The position numbers and the translations under genes were made by a program. 20,092 bases of DNA from Phycisphaerae bacterium. Its GTDB lineage: Bacteria > Planctomycetota > Phycisphaerae > UBA1845 > Fen-1342. Positions 6,825 to 12,375 of this stretch are shown in pieces. The stretch's first letter is position 1; every line of letters begins with the position of its first letter. The stretch covers positions 1 to 20,092 of the forward strand of contig JAGVEP010000410.1 of NCBI GenBank assembly GCA_020058145.1, read 5' to 3'. A model generated the notes under the pieces. That model did not search any database, was not told the origin of the DNA, and saw only the letters and a list, made by a program, of their open reading frames with translations.

Positions 6825-8648
6825 TCACTTCCCCCCCATCTTGAACGTCTCGCCGAATTCGATTTTGCCGGCCTGGCTGGTGACCCCCCTGATGCCTTTT
6901 CCTGGCGGCACCAGGAAAATCAGGCCCAGAACCGCGTCCGGCTGGTCCTGGAGATCTTTGCGAATCCCCGGCGTCTTGAAATCAAGCAGGCCGTTGAAGC
7001 CGCTCCCCTCGGGGTCCGGCGTGAAGAACAGTTCGATGAAATCCTGCCCGTCTTTCTTGATGATGGCGTAGTACCCGGCCAGCATGTGGCGGTCGCCGCT
7101 GTCATCGAGCGCGAAATACTGGTTCGCGATGGAGCCGGCGAAATTCATCGCTTGGCCCGGAATCGAGGCCGCCTTGCGCGGCTTGGTCGCCAGTTGGAAA
7201 ATCCGTTTGCCTTCGGGCAATTGGAATTTCGTGATCGCGTCCTTGGCTCCCTTGTCCCCGGCCAGCACGCTCCTCTCACCGCTGAACTGGCCACGCACGA
7301 GCAGGTTGCCCGCCAAATCGCAGTCCAGCGAGCGGATTTTATTGGCCGCCAGCACGAACGGGAGGTCATCGCGATCGCCGCTGTGCGACCGGTCCACCGT
7401 GTCGATGAACCGGCTGGCGCCCGACGCCTTGTCGGGTCCGCCACTCTTGCCGGTGGGTGTACCAGCGGCCGCTGCGGCAGGCGCCGCCGCCAGCGATTCC
7501 TCCGGCGGCGTCTTTTCCATTTTGCCCGGGACCGCACGGGCGTTCCGACGGTACTCGACAAAACGTGGCTTGAAGCGCTCGTCAACCTCGAAATAGAGGT
7601 CGAGTTTCGTGTCTCCACCAGCCGCCAGGCAGAAGTTGTTGTCGATATCGACGATGCGGTAGTTCGATTCAATGGTCGGGTCGGCGCCGCGCAGGACCTG
7701 GGCGACGTACTGCCGCGGCTCCAGCGTCCCGTCGGGCATCTCCACGTCACCCACGAGGCGAATCTGCGTCGGGCGGAAGCGATGGTACGCCGAACCCTTG
7801 TCGCGGTCGGCCGCGGACCGATTGAGCGCCAGGCGGAAACCCAGCAGCTTGTGTCCGGCCTGCGGGCCGAAGTCCTTGGGCTCGTATGGCGGCTTGGAGG
7901 CGGTCCGCGTCGGCGCCAGCGGGCGATAACGCGTCGTCTCCGGGCTGAATTTGCCGGGCTGCTCCCACCACTTATCCACCTTCAAGCCGTTCTTGAAGCC
8001 GTCACCGTCCTTGTCGCGTGCCGGCGACGTGAACGACTCCGGCTGCACGGTGTTACCGGTCCAGGCCACCCATTCGGGGAAGTCCGGGTAGACGCTCGAG
8101 AACCGGATATCGCTTTTGAGACTGCCGCTGCTCAGCAGGTTGAACAGACCGGCGGCGAAAGTGTCGGAGCCCAGCCAGAGGCCCTGGCGGACGAATTCGG
8201 CGCGACCGGTATCCGGATCCTTGCGATCTTCCGGTGCACGTTCGTAGCGCTGGTACATCGCCACACGCCCGCCCCACGGGAGCATCAGAAAGCCGAGCGC
8301 CAGCACGCCCACGCAAATCTGTGCGTTGACGAAGCCGCACGCGGCGCCGAAAGCCCAATCGAGGTACTGCGGCACGCGCACGTTGCCGCGCAGGAATTGG
8401 TCGGCCAGAGTCCGCAGGATGGTGAGCGTCACGGCGAAGAGCACCACCAGGCTCGCCGGTTCAATGTACGACGTCGGCAGCTCGATCTGGGTCGCCACAA
8501 AATTGGTCAGCGCTTCAAAGCAGCCGAACGCAACGGCCAGGGCGGTCACAGAGCAGAAGAGGTTGATGAGGCCGCTGTAGAAGCCGAACATCGAGTGCAG
8601 AAATGTGATGCTGAGCACCAATACCAGTGCGGCTACGTTGAGAATCAT
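6825..8648 (-). CDS. CvpA-like membrane protein with large C-terminal domain
   Basis: A 607-residue protein. The first 125 residues contain four hydrophobic segments (about 1-20, 26-48, 62-82 and 98-124) with the layout of the CvpA / colicin V production family, which is normally only about 160-200 residues long. The remaining 480 residues are soluble and not recognised. They include a possible calcium loop DKDGDGFKNG (212-221), an Ala-rich linker (387-399) dividing two lobes, and a C-terminal lobe rich in beta-strand patterns (FIELFFTPDPEGSGFNGLLDF). A good Shine-Dalgarno (GGGAGG) precedes the ATG. The start overlaps the stop of the upstream PilB-like gene as ATGA, which implies translational coupling and a shared role. 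Function is unknown; a membrane partner of the pilus-type ATPases is an inference from context. Confidence 0.8.
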   Translation of the reverse strand: MILNVAALVLVLSITFLHSMFGFYSGLINLFCSVTALAVAFGCFEALTNFVATQIELPTSYIEPASLVVLFAVTLTILRTLADQFLRGNVRVPQYLDWAFGAACGFVNAQICVGVLALGFLMLPWGGRVAMYQRYERAPEDRKDPDTGRAEFVRQGLWLGSDTFAAGLFNLLSSGSLKSDIRFSSVYPDFPEWVAWTGNTVQPESFTSPARDKDGDGFKNGLKVDKWWEQPGKFSPETTRYRPLAPTRTASKPPYEPKDFGPQAGHKLLGFRLALNRSAADRDKGSAYHRFRPTQIRLVGDVEMPDGTLEPRQYVAQVLRGADPTIESNYRIVDIDNNFCLAAGGDTKLDLYFEVDERFKPRFVEYRRNARAVPGKMEKTPPEESLAAAPAAAAAGTPTGKSGGPDKASGASRFIDTVDRSHSGDRDDLPFVLAANKIRSLDCDLAGNLLVRGQFSGERSVLAGDKGAKDAITKFQLPEGKRIFQLATKPRKAASIPGQAMNFAGSIANQYFALDDSGDRHMLAGYYAIIKKDGQDFIELFFTPDPEGSGFNGLLDFKTPGIRKDLQDQPDAVLGLIFLVPPGKGIRGVTSQAGKIEFGETFKMGGK

Positions 8649-10396
8649 GGCTTACCTCCCGCCTTGGCCGGCCCGGTCCCCGGCTTCGCCTGCGGTTTCG
8701 GCTGGGCGCGCTTCTGCGCGGCTGGCAGCGCCGCCGCCATCCCAGTTGATGGCTCGCCGCCCTCACCGCGAATGCTGCGGGCCACCTCCTGAATGCTGGT
8801 AGCTCCCTCGAGCACCTTGAGCAGCGCCTGGGACTGCAGCCCCAGCCCACCCTTCTTCTGGGCGTAGTTCTGGATGTCGGCCATCGACGTGCTCCGCCGA
8901 ATCACATCCCGCAGGCCATCGTCGATGGCGAGCCACTCGAAGACCCCGGTTCGACCGACGTACCCCGTCCCCTGGCAGGCCGCACATACGATCGTATTGC
9001 CGCGCTTGTCGAGCTGCGGCTCGGGCGGACGATGGAGTGCGCGATCCTCCGGCAGATTCAGCTTGCGCATCATCGCGGGATCCGGCTTGTACGCCTGCTT
9101 GCACTGGCTGCACAGGACGCGCACCAGACGTTGATTGGTGACCGCCAGCAGGCTCTTGGCCACCAGGGACTTGTCGCCGACCAGCGTAGCCCACCGCCGC
9201 AGGGCGTCGAACACGTCGAGGCCCGGAATGGCGACATAGACTTTCTGCTTTTCCGACGCCGCCTTGCACGCAATGGCCGCCGCCTCGCGTTCGCGCAGGT
9301 CGGGCAGCACGATGATGTCCGGGTCGGAGCGGACGATCTTCAGCAGTCGCTCCGCGAACGTCGTGGTGTCGGCGGGGTTGAAGAGATTCTGCGTCACATT
9401 GTCGAGACCGATCTCCGTTTCGTACTCGACCGTCTGCACGTTCTGCAGAAAACGGTCGTGGTTGCGCGTGAAGCTGTAGATCGTGGTGGTCAGCCCGCAG
9501 CCCGAGGGTGCCGACAGCAGAATCAAGCCCTTGGACTGTTCTTTCGTGGCCTGCGCCAGCTCCAATTGCTTCGGATTCAGGCCGAGGTCCGGAACCTTGA
9601 ATTCCGACTCGTTGTGCAGCACGCGAATGGTCAGTTTCTCGCCGGCGGTCGAACCGTCCGTCCGCACGATCACCTTGTGCTTCTCGTCCCCGATCGCCGC
9701 CATGATCTCCCCCTTCTGCGGTTTGCGCCGTTCTTCCAGATTCAGTCCGGCGAGCTTCTTGACATACTGCACCAGCGCCTCGGCCTCGGGCCGCGCGAGC
9801 GTATCGCCATCGTAGGGCATGCCATCGATGTGATACGATATCTTCGCCGAATGCGGTCCGGCCGGGGCGACCTCGATGCTCACCGCACGGCGCCACAGTC
9901 CGCTGAAGAACAAGTCTTGCGCCAGGCGGTACTGTTCCCTCTCCGCCTCGTCCTCGGGCACCGGCACGACCTTGCGGTTGAAGGCCGTCAGCCGGACGCG
10001 CTCCTTCACCTCTTTGACCTTCTTCTTGCCGAACACGCCCTCTTCCCTGACCCGCCGGAAGTGCGCCAGCGTAAGCACCGTATCCGCCTCCTTCACCAGC
10101 CGGTTGCGGTGCAGGATGTACGCGACGGCGACCGCCAGGTTGATCACGATGAACCCCGGGAAGCCGATCGCGTACAACGGTACCAATAGCGCGCCGAGCA
10201 GCGCCGCCGTCCCGCTGCCCAGCACGATCAGGTTCCACAACACGCGGAAGGTGTTGACGGCGACGGTGTCCTTGTCCACCCAGGCCGCGAACATCGTCCA
10301 TAGGGTGAAAACCGCCGCCAGCGCGCCCAGCTTTAGCGGATGTATGTAAACATAGCTATCCGGAAGCTCGGCCAGCAACTCCAGACCGGTGCTCAC
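8645..10396 (-). CDS. Membrane-anchored PilB/GspE-like protein with degenerate ATPase motifs
   Basis: A 583-residue protein. Hydrophobic segments at about 22-40 and 52-94 anchor it in the membrane, which is unusual for the normally cytosolic PilB/GspE family. The rest follows the secretion-ATPase plan: an N2-like domain (about 150-260), the P-loop region, and a zinc-type CxxC pair at Cys429/432 and Cys471/474 near GRTGVFEW. The catalytic motifs are altered. The P-loop reads SAPSGCGLTTT (295-305) with Leu302 in place of the Walker lysine. The Asp box TIEDPVEY is TVEYETEI. Walker B reads DIIVLPDLRERE, with Asp for Glu. The TGH...TLHT His box is missing. It is therefore probably a non-hydrolysing homologue. 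A GTG start at 10394-10396 was chosen for its Shine-Dalgarno; a GTG six codons upstream is the alternative. The C-terminal tail is rich in Pro, Ala and Lys. It lies 38 bases after pilT. Confidence 0.87.
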   Translation of the reverse strand: MSTGLELLAELPDSYVYIHPLKLGALAAVFTLWTMFAAWVDKDTVAVNTFRVLWNLIVLGSGTAALLGALLVPLYAIGFPGFIVINLAVAVAYILHRNRLVKEADTVLTLAHFRRVREEGVFGKKKVKEVKERVRLTAFNRKVVPVPEDEAEREQYRLAQDLFFSGLWRRAVSIEVAPAGPHSAKISYHIDGMPYDGDTLARPEAEALVQYVKKLAGLNLEERRKPQKGEIMAAIGDEKHKVIVRTDGSTAGEKLTIRVLHNESEFKVPDLGLNPKQLELAQATKEQSKGLILLSAPSGCGLTTTIYSFTRNHDRFLQNVQTVEYETEIGLDNVTQNLFNPADTTTFAERLLKIVRSDPDIIVLPDLREREAAAIACKAASEKQKVYVAIPGLDVFDALRRWATLVGDKSLVAKSLLAVTNQRLVRVLCSQCKQAYKPDPAMMRKLNLPEDRALHRPPEPQLDKRGNTIVCAACQGTGYVGRTGVFEWLAIDDGLRDVIRRSTSMADIQNYAQKKGGLGLQSQALLKVLEGATSIQEVARSIRGEGGEPSTGMAAALPAAQKRAQPKPQAKPGTGPAKAGGKP

Positions 10397-10403
10397 GATG
10401 GTG

Positions 10404-10409
10404 TCTCCT
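10404..10409 (-). promoter_or_regulatory. Ribosome binding site deciding the PilB-like GTG start
   Basis: AGGAGA on the minus strand stands 7 bases before the GTG at 10394-10396. The upstream in-frame GTG at 10412-10414 has no comparable site, so the shorter protein is preferred. Confidence 0.65.
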
Positions 10410-10434
10410 GCCACGGCGTCGCCACCGACGCCCG

Positions 10435-11616
10435 TTATCCCAAAATGCCGGCCGGCCGGCCCTTGATGCCCTTCAGCGCCATCTTCAACTCATCTGGGTT
10501 GGGGGCCGCCGCGTACGCCGTCGCGTGATCGATGAAGCCCATATCAACCAACCGCCGCAGGCTCTCGGTGAAATCGACCATGCCATCGGCGTAGCAGCCC
10601 TTGATCACGTCCGGAATCTCGTTGTCGCGCTCCTCGCGAATGAGCTTGCGGATCGAGGCGTTCGTGATCATGACCTCCACCGTCGGCACGACCGGCACGT
10701 TCTCTTTGACGCTCGGAATCAGCTTCTGGCAAATGATCGCTTTCAGATTGAACTCCAAGGCCGCCCGGATCGAACGGCGTTCCTCGATCGGGAACAGGTC
10801 CAGGATACGCGAGATCGTCTGGGCCGAGCTGGAGGCGTGAATCGTGCCGAACACCAGGTGCCCGGTTTCGGCGGCATGGACGGCGGCGCCGAAGGTCTCG
10901 ATGTCGCGCATCTCACCGATCAGCACGATGTCCGGGTCCTCGCGCATCAGGTACTTCAGTGCGTCGTGGAAGTCGATCACGTCGATGCCGACTTCGCGCT
11001 GGTTGATCACCGCCTTCTTGTCCGTGAACAGATACTCGATCGGGTCCTCGATCGTCACGATGTGTACCGGGTCACGCTGGTTGATGAAGTCAATCATGGC
11101 GGCGATCGTCGTGCTCTTGCCCGAGCCGGTGATGCCCGCCAGCAGCACCATCCCCTGGTTGAACTCCGTGATCTTCTCCAGCGAGTCCGGCAGGTACAGC
11201 TCCCGGAAGTTGCGAATCTCGCGCGACACGCGCCGCGCGGCGACCGACATCCGCCCGCGCTGCTGGAACGCGTTGACGCGGAACCGGTCGGCATCGCCCT
11301 GCGGTCCCACGTCATAGGCGAAGTCGATCGCCCCGCGCTCGTCGTAGATGTTCTTTTGCTTCTCGCTCAGCAGCTCAAAAATGCCGGCCCGGATTTGGTC
11401 GCCGGTCACCGGCCCGCCCTGCAGCGGCCGCAAGTCGCCCTTGACCCGCACGATCGCCGGCAGGCCGGCCTTCAGGTGCAGATCCGAGCACTTCATCGAG
11501 ATGACCGCCTTGAAGAACTTCTTGAGGAGATTCTTCTTCTTGCCCTCTTCAAGGTGGGCTTCGTCGTGCTGCCCGTCATCCTCCTCTGGCGGGCCGTTTA
11601 CCGGGACTTCGGACAT
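10435..11616 (-). CDS. pilT: PilT-family twitching motility / retraction ATPase
   Basis: A 393-residue hexameric ATPase of the type IV pilus retraction family, acting at the inner face of the membrane. All family motifs are intact: Walker A GITGSGKST (161-169, Lys167), Asp box VTIEDPIEYLF (187-197), Walker B DPDIVLIGEMRD (227-238, Glu235), His box ETGHLVFGTIHASSSA (250-265), and an ASIRKLIRE stretch (320-328) corresponding to the AIRNLIRE motif needed for retraction by PilT. A charged, Glu/Asp- and Lys-rich extension of about 28 residues precedes the usual SDLHL start of the fold. A Shine-Dalgarno GGAGG precedes the ATG. It is the first gene of a three-gene minus-strand operon with the degenerate PilB-like protein and the CvpA-like protein. 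No pilins or platform protein lie nearby, so its exact machine is uncertain. Confidence 0.93.
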   Translation of the reverse strand: MSEVPVNGPPEEDDGQHDEAHLEEGKKKNLLKKFFKAVISMKCSDLHLKAGLPAIVRVKGDLRPLQGGPVTGDQIRAGIFELLSEKQKNIYDERGAIDFAYDVGPQGDADRFRVNAFQQRGRMSVAARRVSREIRNFRELYLPDSLEKITEFNQGMVLLAGITGSGKSTTIAAMIDFINQRDPVHIVTIEDPIEYLFTDKKAVINQREVGIDVIDFHDALKYLMREDPDIVLIGEMRDIETFGAAVHAAETGHLVFGTIHASSSAQTISRILDLFPIEERRSIRAALEFNLKAIICQKLIPSVKENVPVVPTVEVMITNASIRKLIREERDNEIPDVIKGCYADGMVDFTESLRRLVDMGFIDHATAYAAAPNPDELKMALKGIKGRPAGILG

Positions 11617-11650
11617 GCGTGTCTAACCTCCAACCGCGCTGAGCCTCAAA

Positions 11651-11688
11651 GGCCGGTCCGCTACCGGCCGCCGACGGTCATCCGTCGG
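11651..11688 (-). other. Tandem perfect hairpins in the pilT leader
   Basis: Two adjacent perfect stem-loops lie between the candidate promoter and the pilT ribosome binding site. CCGACGG / CCGTCGG has a four-base loop (11671-11688), and GGCCGGT / ACCGGCC has a five-base loop (11651-11669). They are separated by one base. Only a short T run follows the second stem on the minus strand, so attenuation is possible but not shown. Confidence 0.45.
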
Positions 11689-11705
11689 GCAAAACGCAGT
11701 CCGGG

Positions 11706-11736
11706 AGTATAACCGCTCGCCGGGGGGTCTATCCAA
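11706..11736 (-). promoter_or_regulatory. Candidate promoter of the pilT operon
   Basis: The minus strand has a good -10 TATACT (11706-11711) with TTGGAT (11731-11736) 19 bases upstream. The spacing is slightly long. Transcription would start near 11699 and give a leader of about 83 bases containing two hairpins. Confidence 0.45.
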
Positions 11737-11859
11737 TGGCGACAGGAGCCCCGACGGGGGATCGCGACAACTGCGGCGGAGACGAGTGAATGTTGGTAAC
11801 GATAGGGGGCGGCGAGTGTTTCCAACGAGCCGGGCGCCAGGTGGCGTCGGCTGCCGCAG

Positions 11860-11906
11860 GGTCGGCTTCAGCCGACCGGCCTTTACCACCCGCTTCAGCG
11901 GGTGGT
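11860..11906. repeat. Twin palindromes with identical TTCA loops (REP-like)
   Basis: Two perfect stem-loops stand side by side: GGTCGGC-TTCA-GCCGACC (11860-11877) and ACCACCCGC / GCGGGTGGT around TTCA (11885-11906). Their arms differ in sequence but share the same loop, and seven bases separate them. The layout resembles paired REP/BIME elements. No transposase of the RAYT family is in the window. Confidence 0.6.
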
Positions 11907-11925
11907 ACGCCTGGGTGGCCGCCCC

Positions 11926-11960
11926 AATCCAAAATCCAAATTCCAAAACCCAAATTCCGC
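11926..11960. repeat. Heptamer tandem array (AATCCAA-like, five units)
   Basis: Five consecutive 7-bp units follow the pattern AWYCCAA: AATCCAA twice, then ATTCCAA, AACCCAA and a decayed ATTCCGC. The array is AT-rich in a GC-rich neighbourhood. Heptameric short tandem repeats of this kind are known from filamentous cyanobacteria; homology to those is not claimed. Confidence 0.6.
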
Positions 11961-11972
11961 CCCCGCCCGCCA

Positions 11973-11996
11973 ATCTCCGCGTCTCTGTGCCTGTGG
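11973..11996. repeat. Three diverged octamer units
   Basis: ATCTCCGC, GTCTCTGT and GCCTGTGG line up with an 8-base period and resemble the units of the longer array at 12265-12360. It may be a decayed relative of the same repeat. Confidence 0.35.
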
Positions 11997-12166
11997 TTTG
12001 CTTCCCGGCCCAGCGCAGCAACAGTGTAGCTATGCCGATGTCGCCCCAACAAATCGACCCCCGGACGCGGCAACCAAGCAAGCCGACCACGCCGCGGTTT
12101 GTCGTCCCCGCCTGTGTAGAGTTTCGCCGTTCGGCGAATAGCCGACCACCGCCGCCGGTTCCCATA

Positions 12167-12211
12167 ACCAAGGTGACCAACAGGGGGGTGTGCGCGCTTG
12201 GTCACCTTGGT
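12167..12211. repeat. 14-bp perfect inverted repeat
   Basis: ACCAAGGTGACCAA (12167-12180) is the exact reverse complement of 12198-12211, with a 17-base loop. The right arm continues into a second copy of GGTCACCTT, so the arm itself is a partial 9-bp direct repeat. The stem is long enough for a stable hairpin in RNA from either strand. Confidence 0.55.
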
Positions 12212-12264
12212 CACCTTCGGCCCATTCCGCCCAAAGCGGGAATTTATTGGGCCCACCTCCCCGC

Positions 12265-12360
12265 CACTTTGTGCCTCCGGGCCTTCTTCCCTTCGTCCCC
12301 CCGTCCCCCCGTCCTTCCGCCCCTCCGTCCCTTCGTGCCTCCGTGCCTCCGTGCCTTCCT
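12265..12360. repeat. Octamer tandem array, 12 units, upstream of uvrB
   Basis: Ninety-six bases divide without slippage into twelve 8-bp units with consensus SCCTYCGT. Examples are CCCCCCGT (twice, 12297-12312), CCCTTCGT (12289 and 12329) and GCCTCCGT (12337 and 12345). The plus strand is almost pure pyrimidine apart from the recurring G. The array ends two bases before the uvrB -10 box and occupies the place where a -35 box would be. Confidence 0.75.
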
Positions 12361-12362
12361 CG

Positions 12363-12368
12363 TATAAT
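12363..12368 (+). promoter_or_regulatory. uvrB -10 box (leaderless transcript predicted)
   Basis: A perfect TATAAT lies seven bases before the uvrB ATG. Transcription would start at or one base before the A of the ATG. No Shine-Dalgarno and no recognisable -35 are present, because the upstream sequence is the octamer array. No LexA-type operator was seen. Confidence 0.6.
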
Positions 12369-12375
12369 CACGCAC

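Larger units (their letters stand above)
11617..12375. other. Repeat-rich divergent intergenic region between pilT and uvrB
   Basis: No convincing gene was found in these 759 bases. Frames here code for low-complexity Pro/Arg/Ser strings created by the repeats. Going rightwards, the region holds the pilT leader hairpins and promoter, twin hairpins (11860-11906), a heptamer array (11926-11960), three octamer-like units (11973-11996), a 7-bp stem hairpin TTCGCCG/CGGCGAA (12123-12138), a 14-bp inverted repeat (12167-12211), a 12-unit octamer array (12265-12360) and the uvrB -10 box. The stretch 12000-12120 shows nothing identifiable. Confidence 0.8.

Noticed and set aside
6756..8792. 678-codon plus-strand open frame opposite the cvpA-like gene
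   Set aside because: It is an antisense shadow caused by high GC; the sequence is Arg/Ala/His-rich with no recognisable motif, and the minus-strand gene has membrane segments and a ribosome binding site.
11651..11688. Known riboswitch in the pilT leader
   Set aside because: Only two simple hairpins are visible; no conserved aptamer core (for example a cyclic-di-GMP type) was recognised.
11926..12360. Possible CRISPR array
   Set aside because: The repeats are 7-8 bp in direct tandem without spacers, and no cas genes are present.
11786..12367. 193-codon plus-strand and similar minus-strand frames in the pilT-uvrB gap
   Set aside because: They are made from repeats and low-complexity sequence and lack ribosome binding sites or domain features.
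12190..12375. 62-codon N-terminal extension of uvrB
   Set aside because: It translates the octamer array into a Pro/Ser/Arg string, whereas the UvrB family starts at the ATG at 12376 next to a -10 box.
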